DNA from: Omphalotus guepiniiformis
Taxonomy: Eukaryota; Basidiomycota; Agaricomycetes; Agaricales; Omphalotaceae
Direction: 5' to 3'
Length of the DNA: 64,000 nucleotides
NCBI GenBank assembly: GCA_028554645.1
Contig: JAQOOI010000016.1
Location: 744,001 to 808,000, forward strand
A program made the position numbers and the translations under genes. Shown here piece after piece: positions 11,418 through 22,062 of the stretch. Position 1 is the first letter of the stretch, and each line of letters opens with the position of its first letter. Under the pieces are notes generated by a model that did not search any database, was not told the DNA's origin, and saw only the letters and a list, made by a program, of their open reading frames with translations.

Positions 11418-11734
11418 GTAAGTAGTTCACGCTATGCCTGTGGGTGTATTTTTTTTGGTAGGCCTTATCATGTTGTTTGACTTGTTGTGTATAAGTAGGC
11501 GCTCATTTCTAGTCAAATGACAAGACTTTTTCTCTTGCCAAATCATTTGCTTTGAACCGGACAAGTGTTGTGCAAGTAACTCTCCCCAGGCTTCACACAA
11601 GGTACTTGAACAAAATTATGAATTGATTGATTCCGCCACCACATCATAGTGTGAAAAAAAAAATCAGTACAGGTAGGTTTAAATGCATGGAAATTCAAAC
11701 TCATGCCACAGCAAAAAGAATAAGACTAGTATCA

Positions 11735-12040
11735 CGTGAAGATAGATGGTACAGAAAACAGGAATGAGGATATGTTTCGCTTCAGCAGCAAAACAGTCCA
11801 TACAGAGCTCAATGAAAGAAGAAAATCAGAGACGAAAAGCCTCGATGGGAAATGTAAATAAGTAATACTATCAAAGACAAGCAGAAAAGTATGAGAAAGC
11901 TACGTCAATCGACGTGAAGATAGAGGGTATAGAAGAAATGAGGGTATCAGCACAGAAGAAATCAAATGAAGAAAACAAATATTTCGCTACACCAACAGAA
12001 CAGTCCATACAGAGCTCGATAACAATTAGAGACGAAATGC
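11735..12040. repeat. Tandem duplication of the 3' end of the zinc-finger gene
   Basis: A segment at about 11735-11845 and one at about 11908-12040 share long phrases (gtgaagatag, cagtccatacagagctc, gagacgaaa). The second includes the stop codon and last residues of the C2H2 gene ending at 12026, so the first is a diverged copy of its 3' end and flank. Nothing else is recognised in 11418-12025. Confidence 0.6.
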
Positions 12041-13414
12041 ATCAAAGGGTAGTTGTCCATTTTCCTGGCAGGAAGGGTACGGTACAGGGCTGGAAGATCC
12101 CGGAGAAGTGCAGGGAGAAGACTCGGACCAGACGGGCGAGCCAGTCGACGCGAGAGAATCATTGAAGCCAGAGCCAAAGCTTTGTCCAAAAATGCATTCA
12201 TAGTCCTCTTTTGTTAAGCCCAACGACTCGATTGCAAAGCCCTGCTCAGAATGGACCACGGGTGCGATAGTGCAATTCTCCGTATAACCGAACGAGGGCT
12301 GGGACTTTGAAGCTTCGAATTGAGGGAAGCCCTTTGAGTTAACATTATCTTCCCATCGCGAATTGAAATTCGAGGAGGTGTAAGTGTCACTAACGATCGC
12401 TGTCTCCGCCTGCGAAGACTGCATGTGCATCTCGGCTGATGTAACCGAGGAGACTTTGGGCATGGTTGAAAGATTGAAATCACCCAGCAACAACCCGTTC
12501 GCAGCGTTTTGCAGCACGGAACTAGTTTCGGTTGCCGGGTACAACGGCTTGGGCCATGGCCCACGTATGAGACGCTTGAGATTTTCTGATTCCCAATATA
12601 CGGGAATTCCAGCCGAGCGAGTGTCCAGAAGGCTGGGAGAAATATCTTCACGCTTGCAAAGCGATGATTTGGGATAAGTGAGTAGCCCATCCAGCTCGGC
12701 AGGTAGGCGCGGCTGGGGTATGAGTACTGGGTAAGCACTAACGGATGATGAGGGCGACTCGTGCGAAGAGCTGGAAGTCGAGGGGGATGGGGTAGGAGGC
12801 GGCGCAGCTGAGTAATTTGGATTGATAGTGGAGACGCGTTCGTATGGGTGGTGTCGAGAACTCCCGGCGTGTTTCTGCAGTCCCTGACGACCGCCGTCTG
12901 CAGAAACGTCGTCGTCGTTCCTGACCTTGACTGCACGGGCCTTCCTCGGCTTGGGAATGTACCCATGAATCCTCTTCCTGTGCCGCGTGAGCGAGCCGGG
13001 ATCGCAAGTCTTGAACTCACAATCAGGGCAGGCCTGACTTTTGTCTTGCGAGCTAACAGTGAATAATGTCTGAGTGCATGATTACATTATCGCGACAGCG
13101 TTAGGAGACTCACTGAGTACGGAGGTGTGTCTTGACATTGGTTCTCTGTAGGCTCTCAAAGGTGCATCCGGGCCAAGAGCATTTGTGGGTGCTGCATTCA
13201 AGGGTTGAGCTACAAGAAAAGAGAGCGTACAGCTATGCAACTCACAATTGATCTTTGTCTGTAGCGTGGGTCTTCATGTGTCTGGGGATGTCGCCCTTGC
13301 GCGTAAGCACAATGTGGCAGACGGGACATTCGCATGGATTCTATGTGGCAGGGGGTCAGTATGAGAACGCCTCAAACAAAGCATGCAAATTACCTGAGAA
13401 GTGGTCGCAGACAT
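12026..13414 (-). CDS. C2H2 zinc-finger transcription factor 1
   Basis: Exons 13414..13394, 13340..13246, 13209..13114, 13052..12026; phases close to give 412 residues. Three C2H2 fingers fill the first 110 or so residues: CPVCHIVLTRKGDIPRHMKTH, then one starting CSWPGCTFESLQRT, then CPDCEFKTCDPGSL with a C-terminal HRKRIHG. A basic KPRKARAVK stretch follows, then a long Ser/Pro-rich low-complexity tail of the kind used for activation. The final splice site is fixed because only the GTTAG acceptor restores the second histidine of finger 2. An in-frame upstream ATG at 13543 would add 43 residues; the start at 13414 gives a compact leader. It is paralogous to the gene at 17825 (same finger order). 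Targets cannot be inferred. Confidence 0.85.
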
Positions 13415-15239
13415 GTCTGGAGTATGGCGGATGAGGTAGGTAAGGCTATAGGAGTGGAGATATCGGGCAGTTGTGGTCGAAGATAATGAGGGATGTGTTC
13501 TGCGGTGGGAGAAAGCACAGTGGGCGGATTGGTGAGGAGACACATTGTGAAAATTGGCGGCCTTTTAAAGGATTGGGAGTGGGAGGTTTCGTAGCTCAGG
13601 ATTGGGACGATTGGTTTTCAGTTTTCTACCTCTTATAGGCAGTACGAAGGAGTGGCGACGAAAAAATCCCTTGTGAGGCAACTGGAAGGTCAAAACGCAG
13701 TGCTCAAAGCCACCCGCTTAGTGAATAAGGCAATTCTCGCAGAATTGGTTTCGACCCATGTTTTGAAAAAGCCTTGTTAGGAAGTTTTTTGTTTGAGAGT
13801 GTTGTGGAGGTGGGCGGGTGCCACTCATGTTGCTGAGGAAAATGGAAGAGAATAAAGTCCATAAAAGGCATCCTGGTTGCTTTTGTTCTGCATGGGCCTC
13901 CATCATCCGCCAGAAACATTGGTACAAAATTCGGCATGGTTCGCAGTCACCTGCGTAGTGCACTGGTTCAGTGCTCATCGAAGGTGAGTATACCCCATCG
14001 TATAGCTTGCACCTAATTCCTCTGATAGCGAAGATTTGTGTGAGCAAATGTCCCGAAGCTGTTGTTAGCCAAGTCAAAATGATGCGAGGCCCCCATACCA
14101 GGGAAATGTAATGGCCAGGCATTCCTTTGACTACGCTCTGCTCGGATCCTAAGCTGTTGCAAGCTGTCGCCGCAATTTCGACCTTCCCCATCGTTCAGAG
14201 TTCGGAGTTCGCGGACCAGTCCAAAAATCGAAGGTGTCTCTGTCAGCCTTTGGCCTACTTCTCAAAAATAGGTTCGATATAACCACGTTAAAACCATTAC
14301 AATATTCCTGCCCGACACCAACAGAACCTTGCCAGACGGTCATTTTTGCGTGCGTCCATCAAGCGACCACCCAGCGTATCGGAGTCCGAAATCATCGTAT
14401 GTGCGCTTGCGTCGCGTGCCGAGCGCCGGAGAATTTCTAGTGGAAGTGCCATCGTTATACTTGAGATACTTGACCTTTTCATCTGGCCTACGGAAGTCTT
14501 CGATGGCTCTGCGGAGTCACATCGCGCTATTAGAACAAGTCTCGACCTCTGGGAATGACACTCGTCAAGACATCCTGGAACGCCCAAATTGATAACGAAG
14601 AAGCAAAAGAGCCTGCAGAGCTCCTCGTCCCTTGAAGGATGCACCGTCCAAAGCTCTTTCCAGGACGCCTGCTTCCACGTCGGCGGGGATACAGCGCTTT
14701 GCCCGCCTTGTTCAACTCCTTGACACTTGCTTGCTTTCACTGGCACCAGAAGTGGGCCATCCTGAGCTTCTCTTGTCCTAGATTTCTTATGTGTGAGTTG
14801 GACATGACCGTCAAGAGGACCAAAGGAAGGTTGCTTTCGCGTCTAACGTTTCGACAGCACTAAAGCCGATGAATTGTACGTAATTTTAATGGTGGCGTCA
14901 CGCGTGTATGCTGGCAGGGATATCTATCGCACACTGCTTTACCACGGTCGCATACGCTTCAAGACCTCGTCTTCGTGGGTAGGTGATTCAGCAATGGAAA
15001 GAGGTAGCTGATGGAGGAGTACAATTCTTTCTGATATACACGGCTATGCATAGACTGAATCGTAACTTGTATCGTACATCGTGCAATTGAACATGAAAAA
15101 GTATTCTCTCAAAAGCAGTCTCTAATGACAAGCGCAAGAGTATCGGTACTATACTCTTTCTTTGTGAATCTGGTCTCCAATATTTGTTACTACACAATCC
15201 AGCCAAATCAAGAAAATTCACCGATTTGATAAATAATGC
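13415..15239. other. Intergenic, no convincing gene
   Basis: A stretch of 1.8 kb. Several frames of 60-157 codons occur on the minus strand (for example 13718-14191 and 14297-14746) but overlap out of phase, have no recognised domain and could not be joined into a credible spliced gene. The part near 13420-13700 should contain the promoter of the zinc-finger gene. Confidence 0.4.
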
Positions 15240-17160
15240 TTAGAATAAACCTGCGAGATCGGCGAATGGATCTTTCCCCTGCACTTGAGGCGTCGTTGAC
15301 GGTGGCTGCTGCTGCTGTGTCTGCTGAGGCTGTAATGTCGGTTGTTGGGCAGTGAAGCCAATGCCCGTACCCATCGAGCCCATCCCACTGTTCATACCCA
15401 TCCCATTACCGTTACCCATACCCAACCCATTACCAAAACTCGCACCCGTCCCACTTCCCGTTCTCGTTCCCGACCCCAAACCCAAACCCATTCCACTATG
15501 AGACGATCCCCCAAAGTAATTCGGTGGATGTGGCGCAGGCGAACCTTTTCCGGGTGTTGAAGGTAACATGATAGAACCCGGAGGCGTACCTGATGCTCGT
15601 GGAGGCGACAACGACGTTGCTCTGAGTACCGGATTCGCGTTTCCGCCGCTGATGCCAAACTGACCACCGAACGCATTTGCTCCCATCCCCATCCCCATTC
15701 CGCCATTCATGGGCTGAACAGGTGATGGGGAGTACGGCATTGTCGACGCGTTGTTACTGTTAAAGCCCATGCCTACACCACCGAATCCCATCCCTGCCCC
15801 AAAGCCAGTGCCAACGGTAGCTGGTGCTCCCATTATAGGTTTAGTGTTCGCATTTGTCGTTGGCGGTCCGAACAACTCAGCAAGGTCGTCGGTCCCGGTA
15901 GCGCTTCCTGTGGGAGCTGCGTTTGACGAGGTCTGGGCGTCGTCAAAGTCAATCAACGAGAGGCCTGCGGAGCTTGGCCCGGAAAGCTCGGCTGGTATAG
16001 GGTTGGCTGCAGCTGCGTAGTCACCCTTCTTGAATGCCTCGTATCGATTAAGAACAGAGTTGATTTGATCGTTCATTTGCAAGAAAGTATCTGTAAATGA
16101 AGCCGAAGGACACTTTCAAAATACCGGACAAGCATTAGAAATAGCAACTCACCGAGAGACTCTGAATCATGAGACTCAGCATCCGATACCCATTTCTGTA
16201 ACTTGGGGCGAGCAGAAGTGAGAATAGCCGCGACTTGGTGGTATGCATCGCCTGAGACGAACTGTTCGCCCCTCGAAGTGTCGACGTTGTCGAGCAACTC
16301 ATTGAGCAGAATGACCTTGGACTCAAGTTTGTTAATCTCGTTCAACGCTTGCGTACGATAATCGGGCTTGGCATCAGGATTCGCGCCCGCCAGTGACTTC
16401 ATGAGCTCTTGAGCGGCTGCGAGGTCACGAGGTGTGCCTCTACGGATGAGTTCTTGTAGCTTAGCAGATTGGGCTTCACGGTCCTCCTCTTCTAGTTCTT
16501 CGGCTGATTTTAGATTCTGCTATATGTATTTCCATGAGTAAGAAGTAAACATTGTACAGGCAAAACCGGCTAGGGAGACGTACCGAAGCAGTAGAAGCGA
16601 CGGAAGATGACTGGCGTGGAAGGTCACGGAATCTGTATCCTTTGAAAGTGAGGAGACGATGCATATCCCTAATATTTCCCAAATCATCCTTCCACCTCGA
16701 CTCAGCACAGATTCCCTCCTTCCAGTTATGTATTAGTTCGAGAATCCTGGACATGACGGCGTTCGGATATGGAGGTGGGCGTTCTGGGAATCGCCGTACA
16801 AGTTCGTTCAAGAACTCCTTTGTAGATATCTGAAGATGGAATGGGTATCCACAAGATTGGACTAGTGTATCAAGCAGGGCGAGAGCTAGCATCGAGACGT
16901 GGGGGTTTCGATTGTTCGCGAGACGGGCGATGTTCATCGCAGCCTCTCGAGGCGTATCCGATGTTTTCATATTCAGAGGAAAAGACACTTGTAAGCGAAG
17001 ATAAAACATACGTATTTGCCTTTTTATTGTTGATGTACTCTGCAATTTCGAGATGTACAGCATAGTTGGGCTCGGGAAGAGATGGATCACAAGCTCGGGT
17101 GATGAGCACTTCCAAAGGAGAGATCTTGAGCCAATTTGAAGCTGTCGGGCTCGAGAGCAT
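15240..17160 (-). CDS. VHS-GAT domain sorting adaptor
   Basis: Exons 17160..17012, 16953..16584, 16516..16153, 16090..15240 give 577 residues in phase. The VHS domain covers roughly residues 10-150 (ACDPSLPEPNYAVHLEIAEY, then NPHVSMLALALLDTLV and ISTKEFLNELVRRF). A helical linker follows, then a GAT domain (about 200-320) that in this family binds Arf or ubiquitin. The last 250 residues are low complexity, rich in Gly, Met, Asn, Pro and Gln, with an acidic clathrin-box-like LIDFDD and a C-terminal DPFADLAGLF. Role by family: ubiquitin-dependent or Arf-dependent cargo sorting at Golgi and endosomes. The first intron (16954-17011) restores the conserved NNKKANTPREAA only if it ends in AC rather than AG. 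It is divergent from the zinc-finger gene at 17825. Confidence 0.9.
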
Positions 17161-17824
17161 CTTGTGAAGCTGTTCAGCCCTTGAATGAAGCGAATATTCG
17201 CTGCTACGCTGCTAATAAGCAGGAATCTGAGGATGATGAAGCCGCACAGCCAGCCGGAGTACGTAGCGGGAGCCTGAAGCCCTCCCTATAAAGGGGTGGC
17301 AAACAATTGACAAAACGTGGCGTGCTTTTTCTCTTCTCAGCGCCCTGGACAGGCTTGAAGACTGTCGTTGACCTCTCATTTGAATTTCTGTCTTCTTCAA
17401 TCAGTACCTGGACAACTTGGGGAAATGGAATGCTAGTGGCCTTTTGCAAATAGATTTTCTCGTCTGAGCTCGAGTGTATGTATTCAAGTGGTCAATTCAA
17501 AGATTCAAGGATACTCTCTTGGTCGTTCAAGTCAACAGCTCGAGACATGGAGGTACAACGATCCGCTCGAACACACGGATGACCCTCAGCGTTATTTTAC
17601 GGAGAGGCTATATCGAGTCAGCGCGTCGGGCGCGGCCCATCCTCCTCCCTTTCACAATCCTGCAAAAGTCGTTCTTTGGCGATTAGGAATATACTTCTTT
17701 CACCTCACATTCGGATTACAATCAGTGGCTCAAGACAATGGTTGTTTGCCGTTTGGGTTGATACAAAATGTCTTGGAGGGATCAATGAATGCTTCACATC
17801 TAGCCCATAACTGTTCGTCGTCGT
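17161..17824. promoter_or_regulatory. Shared upstream region of the VHS-GAT and zinc-finger genes
   Basis: A 664-bp gap between two divergently read genes, so it must hold both promoters and 5' leaders. A 144-codon frame at 17488-17922 runs through it and overlaps the start of the zinc-finger gene in another frame; it has no domain and is taken as chance. No specific binding site is identified. Confidence 0.4.
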
Positions 17825-18812
17825 ATGTCATTGCAAATGTTCAGATGCCCTGCCTGTCGCAGAGAGTTTCGCCGAGAGGGCGAACTGAAGCGCCACCAAC
17901 ACATACACGATGCCAACCGTGATCTTGTGTAAGTGCATCTCCCTACATTTAGAATATGAGCAAGAGATTCTGACCCATTGAATGCTGTTTTCAGAAAGAT
18001 ACCATGTCCGTATGTTGACTGTGATTATAAGTCTATTCAAAGGACTCGTGTAAATGCTCACGTAGCTGATATACAGTGCGTTGTTTTTATATTAGTATCC
18101 GCCCTTTGTTTCCTGATGGTCCTGCAGCCTTAATCAGCAGCCATACATATGTTCTGACGACCCTCATTGCTTATTCTCGACTGCGCTTCCTGCTGCTCTG
18201 ACGCTTCATCGGAGAGTGTATCACGGTGTTGGGACCAGCAGCACAAAATATCGACCGGCTCGCAGGACGCATGATACTTCTACCGTCACCATGTTGTCCA
18301 GTGCACATCGTGGTTCATCGTCTCATGAGAGAACTACAAGAGTACAAAGAGGCACTCGAACCCTGAATGTTCCTTCTCTTCCTTCACCAGCACCACCACT
18401 CCCTGAACCTCTTTCCACACCTTCTCCCTTGCCTGTTCTATTGCAGACCGTCGATCCCTTCGGTTCTCTATCCAACATTGAACAACCGCTATCCCTTCAG
18501 AATTCAACCCCATCTGCCAATCCGACCTCTGCCATATCTCCTACACCCCTTCCAAACGGCACACCCCGACCTTTGGCGACCGACACTACCTCACCAACTC
18601 TTACACTGGGCATCGATCTCCTCAGTCGACCTCGACCAAGTTTCAGTAACATTTGGCAGCTGTGCGTGGACTTAGCGACTGGGGAGCTGCCATCTCATTT
18701 GATACCTCCTACTCGAACGTTCGAGGACTATCCTTACGAGTATATGCCGAATCTAGAGTTCGGGATGTATTCTGAGTTGGCTGATCTCAGAACACGACTT
18801 TTCGATCAGTGA
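17825..18812 (+). CDS. C2H2 zinc-finger transcription factor 2
   Basis: Exons 17825..17928, 17995..18075, 18128..18812 give 289 residues in phase. Three C2H2-type fingers: CPACRREFRREGELKRHQHIH, then CPYVDCDYKSIQRT with a terminal H-x4-H pair completed across the second intron, then a finger starting CSDDPHCLFS. The rest is Ser/Pro/Thr-rich (TPSPLPVLL, PSANPTSAI) and ends with an acidic aromatic segment (FEDYPYEYMPNLEF). Finger 2 (C...Y/FxSxQRTxVxxH) matches finger 2 of the gene at 12026, so the two are paralogues flanking the VHS-GAT gene. A nuclear DNA-binding role is inferred from the fingers alone. Confidence 0.85.
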
Positions 18813-19655
18813 ACAATGGCGCATAATGATATTCATCAAGGCGGGCGAATCGGCTGACGATTTTTACGCAAGATGTGTGCCAACGAAACGAACAGCGGGG
18901 ACGCAGATCTACTTGGACTCGACCGCATGCGACTGCCGTGGGTTCTGGGTAGACGGCGATACTCTGGGAAACATGAAGTTGGGACAATAGTGACGACAGG
19001 CAGGTCTAAAGGAGAACATTTGAATAGACTGGTTGCAAGAATACTTTGTACATTGCTATAAATTACAACACTTTAATCCAACTTTGTTTCTCCATGCGCC
19101 AATCTTGGTCTCTAGCTCTTTGCGTTTCGTTACCTTTGTATCAAGGTCCTCAGCCCCCCTTGAATGAACTCCAATGTGATAGCAGCCCACTTGAAACACC
19201 ACGTTCTCGTCTTGATCCAGATTGTGATATCTTGTGGTCTTGATGTTGGGCTTCAGCGCCACATATCTGAGCACTGTGTCGACAGGGTAGAAGGTGTCCA
19301 CCAGAACCGTCCTTGTCTATCGTGCCAAAGTGTTTGAGTACGGCCGAGCCTCAAACGACATCAGGCTCAGTGAGCGATATCTTGAGGAAGACGAGTTCAG
19401 TGGTGCGATGAAAGTTCATGCATTCATGATCAAAAAATGGGTTGTATATTTGGCTCGTTGGGAACTGCTTCGGAAACGACGTTAATGCTTTTCATGGCAA
19501 AATTTGGTGCTCGAGCTGGCACATCTTTAGATAGCCAAGTCGTCGATAAAATCACGCCCTCGACCCATAGCAATCAGACGAATGAACTAAAAGTGCATGT
19601 TAGCGAGAATATATAACATCATGGCAGAAATCTCGCACCGAGTCACCAGTACTGG
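18813..19655. other. Intergenic, one short unassigned ORF
   Basis: The only frame of note is 81 codons on the minus strand (19301-19056), with mixed composition, no low-complexity bias and several charged residues. It has no recognised domain and no spliced continuation was found. It may be a small gene or a gene fragment. Confidence 0.35.
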
Positions 19656-20688
19656 GTGCGCACTGAAGTTGCGGGTCGAGCGGAGTAGTCCAGAGCAGGT
19701 CCAGAGAGTCATAAGATTCCAAGGGTACGGCTGTATCGTAATTCACCAGAATGATGTATTCACGATTGGTAGAGAGCTCGCCAGCGCCGACAAGAACAAT
19801 TGAAACTGGTTGAGCTTGATGACGGGAAGGTAAGGAAATGAATCCATTCAAAATTATGAGGACTTGGGATCTAGAGAACCTGAAAGGAGGGAGAGAACAC
19901 GTATTTCAGCCGCATGGACGTTTGAACGTGTTCAGCTCAAGGGGTGTGTGGCGTAAAAGTGGTGTCACGGAGCCGCGGCGCTGAAGCAATTTTCTCTTGA
20001 CGCCAACCGTCATGATCACGGTGAACATGAAGATACGTCTCGCACTCGTCAACACGTTTATTCAAAGTTTCAATCTCGTTCGGTCAAGATGCATGGAACT
20101 CCAGGAGATATAATGTTTACTACTACAGTAAAGCGGCGAATTAGCCAAGCGCTCGAGGACGTGAACTGACATGAACATGCAAATCTCGATTTTGCTGTTG
20201 CAATTTTGGCTTTCCTTTCCCTCGCAATCGTGTTTTCTGATACTTCTGATCATCGAGTCTCGCAGGGCTCTTTCATATCGATGCAGGTCACATATACAGC
20301 TTTTAACAGCTTTGGATCATGATAGCTATTCGTTTTCCTCATCCTCTTATGGTAAGTTCAACAGTACACTTTCCAACTCTGATCTTTGTCACATCTAAAC
20401 TACGTTATGCAGAATCTAATTGATTTGGGTTGTGGAGCGCATGGATCTGGCCCTCTTTGCCAGCAGTCATAAGGACCATTGTTATTCTTCCATATTTCTT
20501 GCGGTCTTCCGTTCATACCCAAGGTAAATATTTCAGAAGTTTTCATTCAAGAAGCTGCCCTAACAGCCTCAACAGGGTCAAGATTTCTCGTGCAAGTACA
20601 GTACAGACTTTGACAGCTGGCAGATTGTATGTCCACATTTAATATACTTCGCAATAGCTGCTCAGACCTCGATTGATGCTAGACATTC
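19656..20688 (+). promoter_or_regulatory. Upstream unit of GTPase copy C, repeated at about 22200-22890
   Basis: This stretch is a diverged direct copy of the sequence between copies C and D. Shared phrases include gttgcgggtcgag, attggtagagagctc, gcaagcgctcgaggac and tcgagtctcgcaggactctttcatatcga-like blocks in the same order. The duplicated unit is thus an upstream region plus a GTPase gene. Short frames inside it are not shared as frames and are not called as genes. Direct promoter elements cannot be named. Confidence 0.5.
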
Positions 20689-22062
20689 ATGGGAGCTGCT
20701 CCGTCTTTTCTGCTGCCTTTGATACCGGTAGCAGCAGGGCTTCTTGAGAGATTTCTCTCTCCTGGTCGAAGGGATAGAAACCCTACTGCGGTTGCCATTG
20801 AGCAGCATCTACAACGAGAACGTCAGGCTCGCGAGGAAGCCGAAAGACAGCGAGCAGAAGCCGAAAGGTACGCGAACGAGGTCGCACAGAGATTCGCGGC
20901 AGAGCAAGAACAGGCCGCGAGAGCTCGTGAAGCAGCCGAGAGAGCAGAGCAATTCGCTCAGGAAGCTGCTGCGCGAGCTCAGCGGGAGAAGGCAGAAGCA
21001 GACGCCGCCCGGGCTGCGCAGCACGAGGCTGAGAGTCAAGCTGAAGCATCTAGAAGAGCTGAAGTTGAGGCAGTTAAACGTGCACATCGAGAATGCGAAG
21101 CAGCCAGAGTCGAGAGAGCTGCGAAGGAACAGGCGGAGCAGGACGCTGCGAGAATCGCCGAAGAGCTCGAGGATGCGAAACAGAAGTGGCGAGACGGTAT
21201 CCAGCCAGTCGTATGGCCGACTGAAGAGGAGTATAATAACACGCTCGAGGCTCGTCAGTACAAGGAGGGGTACTTCCACTTTGCTGTCGCCGGCACCGCA
21301 GGATGTGGTAAGTCATCATTGATCAATGCCTTCCGAGGAGTGGTCAATGGAGGGAGGACTGCTGCTGCTGCCGGAGTCATAGAGACGACTCTCGAAATCG
21401 GCCGCTATCCTGACCCCCGTCGGGATTATCCGTTCGTCTGGTATGACATCCCTGGTGCAGGGACTCTTCAGATTCCTAGATGGGAGTACTTCAACCAGCA
21501 AGGACTCTTCATCTTCGACTGCATCATTGTTTTGTGGGACAATCGGCTCACGGACACTGACATGGCGATTGTGGACAACTGTGCACGGTTCAAAATACCT
21601 TGCTTTATCGTTCGCTCGAAATCCGACGTCCACATCAACAATCTTGCTACCGACATGGGAGCTCTGATAGAAGCAGACGACAGCATCGACGAAGATGAAA
21701 AGGAGCAACAGCTCGAGACTGTCTTCTCTAGAGCCAGGACCATATATTGCGAAGAATCTCGGAGCAGTGTGAAGCGCAATTTGCAGAAAGCCGAATTACC
21801 TGCTCAGGAGGTGTACTTGGTGACCAACCAGTTGTTGCGGAGGATCGTCCAGGGGAAGCTTCGTCCGGAAGAACACGTTAAGATCATTGATGAGGTCAAC
21901 CTGATTCATGACATCTTGGCCACAGCTGACGAGAGGCGTTCCGTTCCGAGTATGCGCAATGATGCGCCAAAGAACGGCAGTTCTTTGCTGGCTGAGGGTT
22001 TTCACATGCTCTCCAATGCTGTGAGCAGCCGATGGAGGGGAGGGTCAAGTAGTACACGCTAA
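20689..22062 (+). CDS. IRG-like coiled-coil GTPase, copy C (intact)
   Basis: A single-exon 457-residue frame. It starts MGAAPS, then a hydrophobic leader (FLLPLIPVAAGLL) and the RDRNPT segment shared with copy A. Residues of about 40-170 form a continuous Ala/Glu/Arg-rich coiled coil. The G domain follows: P-loop GTAGCGKSSLINAFRG, switch motif WYDIPGAGTLQIPRW, LFIFDCIIVLWDNRLT, and RSKSD in the place of the base-specifying (N/T)KxD motif. This order and wording resemble IRG-type (p47, interferon-inducible) GTPases, a family best known in vertebrate cell-autonomous defence and present in basidiomycetes without a described role. G2/S6 predict N-myristoylation. Membrane-associated GTP-dependent assembly is inference. 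Confidence 0.85.
   Translation: MGAAPSFLLPLIPVAAGLLERFLSPGRRDRNPTAVAIEQHLQRERQAREEAERQRAEAERYANEVAQRFAAEQEQAARAREAAERAEQFAQEAAARAQREKAEADAARAAQHEAESQAEASRRAEVEAVKRAHRECEAARVERAAKEQAEQDAARIAEELEDAKQKWRDGIQPVVWPTEEEYNNTLEARQYKEGYFHFAVAGTAGCGKSSLINAFRGVVNGGRTAAAAGVIETTLEIGRYPDPRRDYPFVWYDIPGAGTLQIPRWEYFNQQGLFIFDCIIVLWDNRLTDTDMAIVDNCARFKIPCFIVRSKSDVHINNLATDMGALIEADDSIDEDEKEQQLETVFSRARTIYCEESRSSVKRNLQKAELPAQEVYLVTNQLLRRIVQGKLRPEEHVKIIDEVNLIHDILATADERRSVPSMRNDAPKNGSSLLAEGFHMLSNAVSSRWRGGSSSTR

Noticed and set aside
14297..14746. 149-codon minus-strand ORF as an F-box type gene
   Set aside because: A weak resemblance only; no F-box motif, overlapping frames and no splice pattern that extends it.
15392..15706. 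104-codon Trp/Gly-rich frame inside the VHS-GAT gene
   Set aside because: Out-of-frame reading of the Gly/Met low-complexity tail in the same strand; the true frame continues the GAT domain.
17488..17922. 144-codon plus-strand ORF before zinc-finger gene 2
   Set aside because: It overlaps the first zinc-finger exon in another frame and has no domain; probably leader sequence.
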